Program-made: the position numbers and the translations under genes
Shown: positions 34,111-46,880 of the stretch, piece by piece
Position numbering within the stretch: position 1 is the stretch's first letter
Layout: every line of letters starts with the position of its first letter
Notes under the pieces: generated by a model
Told to the model about the DNA's origin: nothing
Database searches by the model: none
What the model saw: the letters and a program-made list of their open reading frames with translations, nothing else
Assembly: GCA_963969365.1 (NCBI GenBank)
Contig: OZ017746.1
Coordinates: forward strand, 2,294,001 to 2,358,000
DNA length: 64,000 bases
Reading direction: 5' to 3'
Source of the DNA: Asterochloris sp. CNOR1
Lineage: Eukaryota; Chlorophyta; Trebouxiophyceae; Trebouxiales; Trebouxiaceae

Positions 34111-35245
34111 GATGCAACCAGATAGGATGGAACAACTTCGGGGGAAAAGTGCAATGTTTTATCTGAGAGATCTTCTGAATCTTCCCCCATTGGAGCTCTT
34201 GCTGCCCACATCAGCGTCCAGCGATAGGAGCAGGACTGACGGAGCTCCTCTGAAGACCCCAAGGGCACAGCAGCAAAGCCGAGGTGCGCATGAAGCTTGC
34301 GCATGACTATCCAGAATGGATCACCCAGCATGGGGCTCTCGACAGAGACACAGTGGCATCATGCAGACCTTGATCAGCTGCATCAGGGCACCAAGGCACG
34401 CTGCCAAGTCTTTGATGGGGCCACCCCATTATGTCATGAGGGGCAGGGCTTCCCCAACCCAGCATTCTGTATTGCCTGAGCTCCACGCTGTGCATTGATC
34501 CGAGGCGTATCAAACACCCAACATGGCAGCACTCTGCTTGCAGGAAGCTCTCAGGTGCTGCATTTGCCTCTGCGTGGGGCAGCCTCACTCAGCAGTTGCA
34601 AGGGCTGCTGGAGCTGGCCAGCTCGCAGCCCTTCCAGTGATCACGCCTCAAGACCAGCACGGCGTGTTAGGGCACGCCACAGTGCTATTGAGGCTTGGTG
34701 AGTGTTGGTCACGCACAGGGGCCCCACCAAACATGGCCTTCGCAATCTCTTCAGCATATAGCTGCCGTTGCAGACACACTATTATCAGCAGCTTCCACTG
34801 CTGCGTTCTGGCCTGCAGCCAGCAGCTGACAGGTTCTCGACAGGCTTAGCAGGCTTTGCGTGCATGAAGAGCCAGCAGGACTTGCTCGTGGGGATGCGTC
34901 GCCTCCTCTGCAAGGACCACACAGCGGCCAGCCGGGCCCAAGAACCCGTCCTGCTGCATGGATCTGGCAGTTCAGCCGCTGCCACCGTCCTGCGGGCCCC
35001 ACATGAGGGCTGGCCACCAGATGGCTACCTTGGCGCCTTCAGATGCCAATTGCACCTGCCTTGATGACCGACATGTTACGCTGCAGTCCCCTGCAGAGCC
35101 TATGCAGGCCGGGCACCAGCAGGCTAGTGTGGCTTGCCCATGAGCCTTGTTGTGTGTGCCTGCTGCCACCAGCGCTGCTGTGCTTGTCAACTGCTGTCGT
35201 GTACCTGCAGGGCCCTTCAAGGAGGCTGGCCACCAGTACTTCATC
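34111..35245. other. Divergent intergenic region upstream of the HPt gene
   Basis: About 1.1 kb between the start of the unrecognised minus-strand gene and the HPt start codon. I see only short unsupported open frames. A 5' untranslated exon of the HPt gene may lie here. Confidence 0.45.
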
Positions 35246-35992
35246 ATGGCGGCCCAGACGACGCAGCAGATCAACGCAGTACTGCACCAGCTGGAGAGCG
35301 ATGGCCTGCTGGACGACCAGTTCACGCAGCTGCAGCAGCTGCAGGACGAGTCCAATCCTGACTTTGTGAAGGAGGTTGTGGAGCTTTACTTTGAGGACAG
35401 TGCCAGCAAGCTGCAGAACCTTGCAGCGCGGCTGCAAGTGAGTGTGTTGCTGTACTGTTTAGGACAAAATGCAGCTTGTCATGCTTACCTGATGGGGACA
35501 CAGCGCTTGTCATGCTCTGTGTGATGTGACTTGGGTGCTTACGCCTCTACTCACGAGCAGCACTGTGAATGGCAATTATGGAGGCAGATGCAAGGCAAGC
35601 TTTGTTTGCTTCCTGCCAGAGGGAGCATTGTCGACAAGTGTAAAGGCGAACACCAGGCTTTTGCTTGGCCTGTACAGCAACGACAGCACTGTCAGAATCA
35701 GCTTTGGTGGCAGAGCTGTACGCCATGCTTGCAGGAGCCTGCCCCTGACTTCAACCAGATCGACCAGCTCGTCCACCAGTTCAAGGGCAGCAGCGCCAGC
35801 TTTGGGGCGAGGGCCATTGCCCAGCTCTGCATGGGCTTGCGCAACGCAGCGCACCAGCAGGATGCGGCAACCTGTCGCGGGCTGCTGCACCAGCTGGACT
35901 CGGTGTTCATCACACTCAAGGGGCGCCTTGAGCAGTTCTTGCAGCTGGAAGCTCTTCGCAAGCAAGAGGCCATGAGCACCTTTGGCGACTAA
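35246..35992 (+). CDS. Histidine-containing phosphotransfer protein (AHP/HPt)
   Basis: Two exons, phase 0 (35246-35437, 35735-35992), give 149 residues, the usual AHP length. The protein begins MAAQTTQQINAVLHQLESDG and continues with helix-rich sequence FVKEVVELYFEDSASKLQNL. The phosphorylated His is His-78 in VHQFKGSSASFGA, which matches the H-Q-x-K-G-S-S-x-S-x-G-A core of plant AHPs. Such proteins relay phosphate between hybrid histidine kinases and response regulators. A four-helix fold with a C-terminal ..RLEQFLQLEALRKQE helix is expected. AATAAA occurs at 36138-36143, about 145 bp past the stop. Confidence 0.95.
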
Positions 35993-36317
35993 TAGCCCTG
36001 CACGAGCCAAGAGCACATCTGCAACTGATATGAGCACCAGCGTGCTAACCCGCCAAACCTCCCCTCTACCATTTTACCTCATGTTGTATGCCGCCTGGCT
36101 GCAGTTCTGACCTCCGCACAGCCAGCAGCGCATTTTGAATAAAGCATGTCGTTGCCATCTCGGCTGTCAGATCATTCACGGCATCACTTTCTAGACATGA
36201 GTTTGATGTGCCACCAGGATGCAACAGCTGCTCTTGAATGCTGGCAACCCTCCTGTACAACTCAGTCATGGCCCATGTGTGCTTCCGCAGTGGAGAAGGG
36301 TTCAGGTCAGACTCAAA
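35993..36317. other. Convergent 3' region HPt / CTU2
   Basis: These 325 bp lie between the two stop codons and hold both 3' UTRs, with AATAAA at 36138-36143 on the plus strand. No gene seen. Confidence 0.5.
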
Positions 36318-38240
36318 TCAGCCTGTCACATGTGCATGCCAGAAGTCGGCCTGCCGCGCTGAGTTTCTGGTCATAATTGAAGGAGGCAAGAAATCTGAAG
36401 GATCTGGCCCACCGGCCTGCACCTTCATGATCTGATGGGCACAGCTGGGGCACACTGGGACCTTAGAAGCGCATGTATTGCCATTGGGGAGCATAGGATC
36501 CTCGCATACACTGCAGAGCCTGCTGCTGTCGAGGAAGCTGGTGCCATTATGTGACATCTGACCTGTTGCTGAGCTCGGCTGCTGGGTGAATGCAAAGGTC
36601 TGCAGTTCTGAATCGCACTGTGAGAAAAGCCTGCTGCTGGCACCCTGGATGTGACAACATACATCAAAGGCAGTGAATGACAGTGGACACCCACCTGCAG
36701 CTTGCTGGCGGTGCCGTTCATGCTGCTGACAGAAGAGGGCACATTTGTGAGCAGGCCCGCGACAAAGTTTTCAGATAGACTCTGAATGGTGCCCTTCCCA
36801 GAAGGCGGCAGCACGGCAGGCGTTGGCAGAGTCCACCGCTGGAAGTGGCAGAGCAGGGCCAGGTCACGCGCACCGAACTCCCGCAGGGGCTGTGTGACAA
36901 CTGGTGCCTTTAGGCCATGCCTGCACACACCAGCAAAGGTCCTCAGGCAGGTGCTGGCCTGCTGCTCAAGGTGGCAGCATGCTTGCATGAGAGGGGTAGC
37001 AAAAGAGAAGCCACAGGAGCGACCACCTGGTGCATGGCCTGCAAGCTGGACAGCAGAGCTGCAGCATCAAGGGCGGCCACCTGGCATCAAGGTAATGGAT
37101 GCGGCCAGGGATTCCATGGCCTGCGCCCTGGGCAGTGAGTGAGATGATGCTGGCTGCCATCCTAGTCGCATTGGTGCCCAGGGCCACCTTGCTGCACCCC
37201 TGCTGGGCAGCCCAGCGCTGAATGAGTGCTCCACGCAGGGCTTCCAGCAGCGCCTGCCTACCTGTGGGGTCCTGCACAGCCTGCACAAACACATATCATA
37301 CGACATCAGCATGGCACAACTGGGTGTGCTGCTCTTTAGAAGTCTGGTTCTCAAATGGAAGGTGCATAGCGACTTCAGCCGCAAAGTGCATGCACCCCTC
37401 CTTGCAAATCAGCTCCAGCGCCAACACGACGCACATACAGGGGGTGCAAAGCATGGACAAGCTAGGCTTCTGCTGCTATGATGGGTTGGCATGTTGAAGT
37501 CCACCTGAAGGAGGGACACAAGTTGTCCATGTTGCCGCAGCGATGCAGGACTGAGAGACTTCTCGCCCCCCTTTGCCTGGCACGGCTCCAGCCTGCCATC
37601 CAACTCAGTGAAGACTGCAGCCAGAGGCAGAAGCGCAACATGCAGGCTGCTGCTGCTGGCAGCTGACTGCTGCAGCTGACAGGCTGCCTCAAGGTGGCTG
37701 TCCCAGGCTTGCCCTGCCGCTGGGCCTTGCATGATGTGGACAGCCTCCAGATCGCAAACAACCTGACCCCTTGCCTGTCGGGCCTTGCTGGGATTGCTGA
37801 GGCTGCAGTAGACGTGGAGCATGGCAACTGAGGATGGTCCTGCGGCAAGCACATGGTCTTGCACACCAATGCAGCAGCGGTCAGCTGCAAGTGCTCATTG
37901 CTTAAAGTCTATTCCCACACCTGCAGCCAGTGCCAGCATGACCTTGTCTCCTGGCTGCAGGCAGCCCCGCAAGCGCACAGCAGACTTCATCTGCAGCCAG
38001 GTGCAGGCATCAGGGCAGGTTTGGCGGCTCATGCTGCGCAACTGCGCAAATGGCCACGCACCTTGGTCATCAGACTCTCAGACAGACAGTCCTTGCACAG
38101 TGGCTCTGCCTGTCGAATGATGGCCTGCAGAGGCAATGCCGAGGAGGTTGCTTCTGCCCTGACTTCATGCTGCACAGAAAGCAGGGTACCTGAGCCTGCT
38201 TTGTGCACTTCGCACATGGCTTTACTACTCCTGCTTTCAT
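36318..38240 (-). CDS. CTU2: CTU2/NCS2, cytoplasmic tRNA 2-thiolation protein 2
   Basis: Seven exons with matching phases: 38240-38190, 38124-38062, 37990-37921, 37839-37505, 37280-37081, 36920-36695, 36599-36318; 408 residues. It starts MKAGVVKPCAKCTKQAQ; CAKC and CKDC, 14 residues apart, match the paired N-terminal CxxC of CTU2. The degenerate PP-loop reads LALAAGPSSVAML (family SGGPSS), then QDPTGRQALLEALRGAL, GCSKVALGTNATRMAASIIS and IHYLDAR. The C-terminus has LCSVCEDP and VCPSC, the family's second Cys cluster. CTU1 with CTU2 thiolates U34 of tRNA-Lys, -Glu and -Gln; CTU2 has lost the catalytic Cys and ATP site and is structural. The C-terminal 25 residues after CAHQIM look unconserved. 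Confidence 0.9.
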
Positions 38241-38381
38241 GCTGGTTCACTGACAGCCTCGTCGGTAAGACAGCAGTGGCTGCGGGGTGTGGCAAATTAG
38301 TAAGACCTGTTGTTGGTGGCCTCATGCCCAACCTCAGTATAACCACTTCTTACGTTCAAGAGTGTTTCATGGGGAGTTCTC

Positions 38382-41300
38382 TCACGTCCGCAGCTCTTCA
38401 GCTGGCAACAGATCATATGCAGATCCTGTGCCATCCTGCGCCGCAGAATGCAAGCTGAGCACACGCTGGTGATAGGCCTTCAGTGTAGGTCTGTGCCCCA
38501 CGCTGACAAATGTAGTGCCAGATGCTGCCAGCTCCTTGTATAGCAGCTCCTCATTGGTGGTGTCAAGTGCGCTCGTGCTTTCATCCATCAGTACCAGGGA
38601 GGGCTTGGACAACAAGACCCTGCAGCACCGCAATGGAGAGTCCAACACCTGAGCATGTGCCTCTCCATTTGCACTGCATCCTGGTGCAACAGTAATGCCA
38701 TGACCACGCCCCACCTGGCAAAAGCTAATCTCTGCTGCTCGCCCAAGGAGAGGGTGCTGGACCAGTCTGCAACAGCGTCCAGGCCAGTCGCCCCGCTAGC
38801 ACCCCCGTCACCAATCCTGTTGACCAGTTGCCCAAGCTGGACCCGCTTCAAAGCACTGGACAAGTCTGCGTCAGAAGGTGGCCTGCAAGGGCATCCAGCA
38901 ATGGCTTGTCAGCTTGCTTCATGGTTAGGTACAACTGGCAGCTTGGACAGCATTTGACAACTGTCCCAGATTCAGTCCCAAGTGTCGACTGCACAAGAGC
39001 TCACCTGCTCGCACTGGTTTCCTCAGGTGAAGACCCAGAGGCCTCAGCCCAGGTGGGGTAAAGCAGCTGGTCTCGCAGCGTCCCCAGCACGACATAGGGC
39101 CGCTGTGGGATGAAGAATATGTCGCCGTCCTGCCCTGCTCCCACTGGCCTGCCAAATCTGCACAGCAATTTAGTGGGCTGTCAGTGCCGCACGGCCAGCA
39201 GGCTGGATCAAGCCTGAGGCGCACGACTGGGCTGGCTGCCCACCTGACAATCTTGCCGCTACCAGTGGACCACAGGCCCGCCACTGCTCTCAGGATGGAC
39301 GTCTTGCCTGTTCCACTGGGGCCGACAATGAGCAGAGACTCGCCCTGTGTTACCTGCACACGTCAGGTGGCTAATGTGCCTCAGCAACAGAAGGTCTGGC
39401 AGGCATGAACAGGTGCTGTAGACAGGCAATGTAAAGTGCGGTGCAACAAAAGCAAAGGTGGCTTACCTGGAAGCTTAGGTCTTGCACCAAGGTAGCTGCC
39501 CTGTTGGGGGTGCACAAAGTTACACCTTGCACATCGAGCAGAAGGCGCGCCCCATTGCTGCTAGCACCTGCAAGGCAGCCCAGGCTGCTCAGCCTTTGGC
39601 TCCAGCTGCACTTCCGCATGCCAGGGCACCACGATGAGGGGGCAAGTGGCTGGCAGCATGAGGTGCCTACCCTTGCCAAGACGGTCAATGATGCGGATCA
39701 GCCCCCCCTCAACTGCATGTGCAGGGGCATCTGCAGCCACCCTAGCGCCACTGCCGCCGGTGGCAGGTGCCCCCCAAGCGCCAGCAGGCATGCTGATGGC
39801 TGCCGCACCAGCGCCATCCTCTGCGCTAGACACCTGCATGTGCTCCGTTGTGGGCCTTGCCATGGCGGATGACTCCAGAACCTCTTGAAACTCGCCCAAA
39901 CGGTCGATGACAGCGCTGAAGGAGGCCAGATTCTCAAACTGCAGAGGCAAAATTCCTCCAGTTGTTGAGATTTGCACGCAGCTTGATAATCAGCTGCGCC
40001 ACAGGCACACAGGCCTGCACAGAGAGTGTAGGCCTGTGATCATACAGCATTGCTGCCACAAGCATTGAGCAGGGCAGCTCTTGCTGATTGTTGGAGGTCT
40101 GGCTCAGCACTCGCTGTGAGGTCACTGCAATGCGAGCAGTTTGCCGCAGCAGCTGGCCTACCTGATACACAATCAGAGAGACATCTGAAAGAATGTGATT
40201 GAATGCTGAAGAGCTCTGGTTGATGACACCAAAACCAATCTTGCCTTGGAAGTACAGAGGGGCCACAACTGAGGCTGGCAGGATCTGGATAAGAAACCTG
40301 GCAGCATCAGGACCACGATCAGAAAGCTGATCACCACAAAAAGAGCAGGCAATGATGATGGGTCTCATCAAAGGAGGGAGGCTCGAGCAGCCGAGGCCCC
40401 ATGACAGCACACGAGTTGCGAAACCCATGCGTCTCGCCTGTAGAAACTTGTGAAGAACTCCAGGTTCCGGCTAGTTTTCAGCAGATCGGCGTAATTGTCC
40501 ACCACAGCTTTCAGGCGATCAAACAGCAGACGCTGCTCGCTTGCCTCGCCCCCATAGAAGGCAATACTTTCTGCATTCTCGCGGACACGCACCAAGCCAT
40601 ACCTGCAGAACCAGCAGCTCATACAAGTTTGCGAGCCGGCTGCTAGCAACATGGCATATCTGATAGGTGCACCTCTGTGATTTGTTGAGAGGCGCTCATC
40701 ACGGGGACGAAACGTGTCAGACCTGACATGCAGGACCCCAACACTTGCAGCACGAACTGCACCATGCGCAGGGGCTTCATAGAGTCCAAGGCAGAGCAAC
40801 ATTACCGAAAGTTGGCTTCCTGGGCCTCCTGCTGGAAATTGAGGCCCACCAGCTTCCTCCCCAGCGCAATGGAGATGCCAGTCCCCCCAATGGAGTACAC
40901 CAGCAGTGCCACAAAAAGAGGTGGGTAGATAGAATACAGTATCTCAGAAAAAGAGATCAGGTCAATTATTGAGTTCAGGATGGTCATGCTGACACTCAGA
41001 GCTGTGTCAGTGAACTGCCTGCAGAGGTACAATGGGGATGCAGATTGCGCTCTAGACTGGGCAAAGCACACTTTGCCCACCTAACATCTGAGGAGATACG
41101 CTGGTCAGGGTTATCAACAAGGGCGCCTGCTTGCACCTGCAATGTCCCACAGGCAGACGGTCGGGTCAGGCATCGTCCCACAAGCTTTGCGGTACAGAGC
41201 TCAATCAAGCGGGGCAGCTGGTCATGTGATCGAAATGCTCGATGCTTCATGCAGGCTCAGTAACCTGCCTGATAGAAGGTGCGATCCTCAAAGTACTCTG

Positions 41301-42204
41301 AGGTGAACTGCTCAGTCATCCACTGGCGCCACTCCAGCGCGAGCACAGACAGGTAGTAGTCGCGAAACACAAAGACAGGAATCCCCAGGCAGAAGGCACA
41401 CAGGTACTTGATCAGCATCTGGGTGAAGCGCTCTGCGTCCTTGTCCGAGATGGCATTGAAGAAGTCTCTGCCCAAGAAGTTGAAGAGCACGCTGCAGCAG
41501 GCAAAACAAAGGTGGCTGATCACATCAGCATCTGATCAGCAATTGCTGGCCAGAAGCCCGCAGAGTGCGCTGGTCAGTAGCCCGAGTCCAACTGCCTGAT
41601 GTATGCATGGCATCGCGCCCAAATGAAGACACGCACTTGCCGGGGTGGTGGCGTGCCACACTACGGGCTGCACTGACCTGACACCAGTGGTGCCCACTGT
41701 GAGTGCTACAACTGCTGCCAGACGCCACCTGGCCCGCCCCTTCTGCTCTGGATCTGTCCAGTAAGGCAGCGCAAGCTGCAAGGCAGCACAGCAACATTTC
41801 TGGCAGGTTGAAGGCTGCTGCCATACGGGCTAGTGCTGCCAGGAAGGAGGAGAGCACCTGGCACTGTATTGGTGCATGAAGCTCGGGCAAAAACTATGCA
41901 GCAGTACCTTCCACAGCCGGCTCCAGATGACTTTGATGTTGGCGCTGGGGCCCTCCTGCTTTGCCTTGCTGGCTCCTGTGAGTGGTTTCAGCTGCACAGG
42001 ATCGGAGGGAGGCCCACTGCCATTGCCACCGGCGGCTGTTTGCACCTGACGCCTGAACAGGTGGTTGTGGCGCCTTGCTGTCAGGCGACTGGCCCTGCTG
42101 GGAGGCATTGGCTGGACAGACCTCTGCTTTCTCTGCCTGAGGCTGCTGCCAGCAGGTGGGGGACCGCCCTCGCATGAGTGCGCTGTGTGGCTCACATGTG
42201 GCAT
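38382..42204 (-). CDS. ABC transporter, ABCD2 type (plastid-predicted; SbmA/BacA-like membrane domain)
   Basis: Thirteen exons with matching phases: 42204-41908, 41775-41678, 41491-41265, 41126-41081, 41018-40806, 40602-40438, 40297-40162, 39938-39671, 39567-39467, 39353-39244, 39157-39005, 38855-38715, 38619-38382; 730 residues. The N-terminus is Arg/Ser-rich, as expected for an organelle transit peptide (ATG at 42108 is an alternative start). The membrane domain includes [47 protein letters not shown] and [12 protein letters not shown]. The ATPase domain has Walker [11 protein letters not shown]-loop FFIPQRPYV, signature [13 protein letters not shown], Walker [13 protein letters not shown] and H-loop SVGHR, all intact. 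Homologues are Arabidopsis ABCD2 and cyanobacterial half-transporters; the substrate is unknown. The intron after 40438 begins with GC. The stop lies 142 bp from the CTU2 start. Confidence 0.93.
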
Positions 42205-42746
42205 GCTAGATGAGTAGGCAGGAAGTGCTTGCAGGACACAGCAGATCTTGGGAGACACTCTCCTAGCATGCCATGCTAGCACTGCTGAGCTATTGGTGTT
42301 GTTTGTGCGCAGTTGCTGGAATGGCTGCACGCAGGTGCTTGCTGAGCTGGCAAAGCAGACCGCCAATCTACAGAATATGTGTGAGATCAGGGGCTAGGTT
42401 GACCATGATGGTTAAGCACATGTTGACCATTTGATTAAGCTAACAGGGGTGGATGCCCTGCGTACCCAGTCTCAGGTCCAGATCGACAGTTCATTTCATC
42501 ATATCACCACCCCGTACGTCGGCCGCATCAGCAACAAGAGTGCCGTTTAGAGGCCCCAAACCTGCTGTGCCAAAGCTATTGTCAGTGGTCAGAACGCGAG
42601 ACATGCAGACTTTGCAATCTGCCGTGGAGAGCTTGACTACCAAAGGAACCAGCAAGTCGTCGGTAAGCTCAGCAGCTGCAGGACATTCCTTCAACCCCTC
42701 AAAACGTTGCTGAGCAGGGCCATGCTGCCTGCTGCAGATCGGCAGC
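42205..42746. promoter_or_regulatory. Divergent intergenic region ABCD2 / UMPS
   Basis: These 542 bp lie between the two divergent start codons. An open frame from 42453 to 42713 exists but joins neither gene in phase and shows no family. No specific site assigned. Confidence 0.45.
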
Positions 42747-45700
42747 ATGTCTGAGAAAGACGTTGAGAGCTTGGTGCTGAGGTTGCATGAAATCCAGGTG
42801 AGCTTGGGTTAACGCTTCTGCAGGGTGATCTGTCCAAGCAGATATGTGAGGCACTTTCTTGCTGGGTGCAGGCCGTCAAGTTCGGGGAGTTCAAGCTCAA
42901 GAGCGGGCTGATGTCTCCAATCTATGTGGACCTGCGCGTCATTGTTTCTTACCCAGATGTCCTCCACCAGGTGAGGCGCCTCTGCCTGCTGCATGGCCAC
43001 AAGCCCTCTTTTGCCGGGCATACAAGCACATGAGCAGCCTGCAACGCAGCAAAGGTCCCTGAGTAGCATCCCTGGCAGCCATGGGGGCTGATCAGGAGAA
43101 CGCTGGTCACCACAGGCATCTTGTTGGGGCCTATGCGTTGGCGCCTTAGCTACCCTTGCCAGCGGGAATGCTACGCAAGCACTCTCAAGTGGGCAGCACA
43201 TTGTGGGTGGCCGAGGCGCCATCCTGCATCACCGGCCTGCTGCATCCCACAAGCCGGCGCATCACACACGAGGCATCCTGCACCACCTTGCAGGTGGCCG
43301 CAAAGTCATTCTGCATCCCAACACATGCTGCCCTTATGAGCTGCACTGCCCTGCAGGTGGCCGAGGTCATGTGGCTGAATGTTCAGGCAGCTAGCTTTGA
43401 GGTCATGTGTGGGGTGCCCTACACCGCGCTGCCCATTGCAACCTGCATGTCCCTCCTGCATGGCACCCCTATGCTGATGCGGCGCAAGGAGGTCAAGGAC
43501 TATGGCACCAAGAAGGCCATCGAGGGCGCCTTCCAGAAGGGGCAAACCTGCCTCATTGTGGAAGACCTGGTGACCAGCGGCGCCTCTGTGATGGAGACTG
43601 TGGAGCCATTGGAGGTGAGCCTGCTGGCAAAGCAGCCCCTGAGGCACTGGGGCGGTGTGACGTTCCAGGTGCCAGCTGTGGACCATGGCGCCTCTGAGAA
43701 GGGGCAGACCTGCCTGATAATTCAGCAGGGTGAGGGTGAGCACAGTGTCATGTCGCCTTCTCCCTTTCCATACCTGGTCTGGGATCAGCACGACAGTGAT
43801 GCGCTGCGGTGATGCAACACAGCTGTTGCTGGACAGGCAGTTGCAGCAGGCTGAAAATGGGCAGGCTGCATGGGCAGCGTACATGCGTCTTACGCTGCCA
43901 TTCAGCCAACAAATTCACTGCTGCTGTGTCAGACTGATTGTCACTTGGAATGGCTGAGCTTGTTTGCAGCGCATCTGACCATAGTTTGACCTGGGGCCTG
44001 GTTGCCCAGGGATCCAGATGTGCAGCACTGATTGAAGCTTGGCAGCTGCTCCCCATGCAGTGTCTCCTTGCCAGGCAGCCATGCCCAAAGTTGTGGGCAC
44101 AGAGTGCACCAGGCAGGCCAGCACCCTCATCTCTGCACCTGCAGGCTGAGGGCCTGAAGGTCACGGACGTGGTGGTGCTCATCGACCGAGAGCAGGGGGG
44201 CGCCCAGCGCATGGCCTCCAACAACCTACGCCTGCACAGCGCCTTCACGCTCAGCTTCATTCTGGACGTCCTCCAGAAGCATGGTCTGGTCCAGGACAGC
44301 GTGGCGCAGGCTGTCAAGACCTTCATTGCTGCCAATCAGACCTTTGGCCAGCAGAAGGCTGCCCCCGGAAGTGCAGCCGATGCTGCTCTCGGCCTCTCGG
44401 GGGCCACAGCGGTGCAGGCTGTTGTGCAGTCAGTCAGCACACCTGGCCACTTCGAAAGGTGTGCCTGCTTGCTGTGTGTGTGCCTAGAGCCCGCCTTGCT
44501 GCTTTGGGCCTGCCAGGCGCTGCGGCTCTGCAGTTGGTTGCCCTATGCCAGCACACCTGGCCAGTTCACTATCTGCCTGCTTGCTGAGTGTGTGCCTTGA
44601 AGCCATATACTGCGGCAGTCTGTGAAAGTTCATGTAGGCCCAGCACTGTCTGCCAGATTTCTCGGCAGACCTCCCCAGATTGTCAGGCTGCGTCTCCAGC
44701 TGGCTCACGAGATGCCCTGCGCCATACACTGCACTGTCGGGGCAGTCATGCCTGAAGCTTCTGCTGCCGGGCATGCAGACTTCCGTTTGATGAGCGGGCG
44801 CAACTCTCACAGAATGCCTTGAGCCGGCGGCTGCTGCAACTCATGCTCAAGAAGAAGAGCAACCTGGCTGTTGCAGCAGATGTGGCCACTGCTGAGGAGA
44901 TGCTGCAGATAGCAGAGCAGGCAAGAGGACACCCAAGGCTGCTGTGTTTGTCCGGCTGGACCTGTCTTGCCCCCTGAAGGTGCAGCCACCCACCCCACTT
45001 TCAGCGCGTTGCTGAAGCTGCCTGTGGCACGCTGCTGGCTGTCCTCAGCTTCTGGAGCATGTAGCTGAGCCTGCAGAGCGTTGAATTTGCAGCACCGTGC
45101 AGCTCTGTGCTGCAGGTGGGTCCACACATATGTGTCTTCAAGACGCATGTGGACATCTTTGACCAGTGGGACGAGTCCATTGCCGAGAAGCTCAAACGGG
45201 TAGCAGAGAAGCACGGCAAGGGGCTGCCTACTTGTGCACAGAGCAGTCTTCAGCATATGAACTCAAAGCCAACTGCTGCATCCATTGAGTCCCCCTGTGA
45301 CAGGTGCTGAGGGAGAGCCCCCGGGCGGCATTGTTGCATTCAGGCTGAGGCTGAGGGGGCCATACTGAGCATTCTGCATGCTACAGGTTGCCGTGTTTCA
45401 TTCAAGCCTCCTGCTGGCTGGCCTCATGCATGCTAGATGCTGCCTGGCCTCATGCCGCAGCCTTGTTGCACACTGGATAGTTGAGCCAAGCTGTCTTGAT
45501 GCTGCCTGCAGACTTCCTCATCTTTGAGGACCGCAAGTTTGCTGACATTGGCAACACTGTGATGAGCCAGTACCAGAGCGGTGTGTACAAGATTGCCAAC
45601 TGGGCAGACATCACAAATGCCCACCTCATCCCGGGGCCAGGCATCATCGAGGGCCTCAAATCAGTGGGGTTGCCCAAGGGCCGTGGCCTGCTGCTGCTGG

Positions 45701-46639
45701 CAGAGATGAGCACCAAGGGGGCCCTGGCCACAGGTGGGCAGGCACTTCTGGCTTGCCAGTCCACGAATCTGCCTGCGTGATGTGCTGTCATGCAGGCTTC
45801 AGGGTCCTTTGGCTGCCTACCAGTCAAGCGCTTCTGTCAAGCAAGCCAGTGCTGCATGTGCTGTCTCTCTCTGTAGATGAATGCACTATGTTGCACTTGC
45901 TGCACTACATCTGCCCTGTGGATGGCACAGGCTGCACCATGCTGCAAGCAATTTGCCAGCTTGCAACTGCACAGTGCATGGCAGGGGCTCCACGCCATCA
46001 CAATATCTGTGCTGCGTGGAGGCTGCAGCTGCAAGGCGCTGCACATGCGGGCTGCAATGTGAGCAATTCCCCATTCCGATACGGTGCTTCTCTACAGGGG
46101 CATACACAGAGGCCAATGCCAAGGCTGCCGAGGCGCACCAGGACTTTGTGATGGGCTTCATCTCTCAAGGCCCTGCCAAGTGGTCCTGGGGCCCATCCTC
46201 TCCAGGTCAGCAGGCAGTCGTCCCAACTCAGAATGCTCGTGCTGCCACACTGTCTGCCTGCCTGCCTGCAAACAAAAGAAGGCATTGGGCGACCGGCTCA
46301 GGCTGCACCTCTGCTGTGCTGCCCCAAACAGCCTGCCTGCAAACCTCAAAGGCATGCAGCGCTTTCCCTGAAAGATGGGCAAGCTTGGAGTGCACCACTC
46401 AGCTAAGTCAGGGCTCGCACCATGTAGGTCTGCTGCACATGACCCCTGGCGTTCAGCTGTCAGCTGGTGGCGACGCACTGGGCCAGCAGTACAACACTCC
46501 CACCTCTGTGATTGGCACTGGCGGCAGCGACATCATCATTGTCGGCAGGGGCATCATCAAGGCTTCTGACCCAGCCGCTGCAGCAGCAGAGTACCAGACT
46601 GCAGGCTGGAAGGCATACCTAGACAGTCTCAGCAAGTAG
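42747..46639 (+). CDS. UMPS: UMP synthase (orotate phosphoribosyltransferase plus OMP decarboxylase)
   Basis: Nine exons, phases consistent: 42747-42797, 42872-42970, 43357-43614, 44145-44458, 44779-44920, 45116-45215, 45512-45733, 46098-46205, 46428-46639; 501 residues. The OPRT half shows [51 protein letters not shown] and the PRPP loop [14 protein letters not shown]. The OMPDC half shows [15 protein letters not shown], the catalytic [13 protein letters not shown] (Asp-x-Lys-x-x-x-Asp), [24 protein letters not shown] and phosphate-binding [11 protein letters not shown]. It makes UMP from orotate and PRPP, the last two steps of pyrimidine synthesis. It starts [17 protein letters not shown], like plant UMPS, with no evident transit peptide. 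Introns after 44920 and 45215 begin with GC. Two introns carry exon-derived copies. Confidence 0.97.
43280..43320 (+). repeat. Decoy copy of the UMPS exon 3 acceptor
   Basis: ttgcaggtggccgcaaagtc near 43290-43310 resembles the true border ctgcaggtggccgaggtcat (43351-43370). A third gtggccgaggcg lies at 43206. Offset is about 62 bp. It is short, so moderate weight only. Confidence 0.45.
43689..43725 (+). repeat. Decayed intronic copy of part of UMPS exon 3
   Basis: GGCGCCTCTGAGAAGGGGCA followed by GACCTGCCTGAT, just after the exon 3 donor, resembles GGCGCCTTCCAGAAGGGGCA and AACCTGCCTCAT inside exon 3 (about 43527-43557). The exon segment encodes the KGQTCLI part of the PRPP site. Confidence 0.7.
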
Positions 46640-46844
46640 CTGCCAGGGAAGTGATCAACGCACAGTCCCACGCTTCCCAAACGAATGAGTGTTTGAGCTC
46701 TCATTTTGGGCATATGTTCGATCCAATTGACCAGTCAGCCAATCGTCCAGGGAATCTGGCGCCGCAAGTCCTCACCCGCCCATTGCGCGGAGCATCACGC
46801 CTCAATGCCTGTGTTGCTCAGCTGTCAGGAGTATGCTTTACCGT

Positions 46845-46849
46845 TGTAA
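46845..46849 (+). terminator. TGTAA polyadenylation signal, probably of UMPS
   Basis: TGTAA lies 206 bp after the UMPS stop and 31 bp before the AMY3 start codon, both plus strand. TGTAA is the standard chlorophyte signal. If used, UMPS cleavage would fall at or beside the AMY3 start, leaving almost no room for the AMY3 5' leader. Confidence 0.4.
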
Positions 46850-46880
46850 ACTTTGATCAGACGGCTCTCTGCGCTTTCAG

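Noticed and set aside
38182-38219. Alternative CTU2 start MCEVHKAGSG
   Set aside because: The frame beginning MKAGVVKPCAKC gives the family CxxC and joins the next exon in phase.
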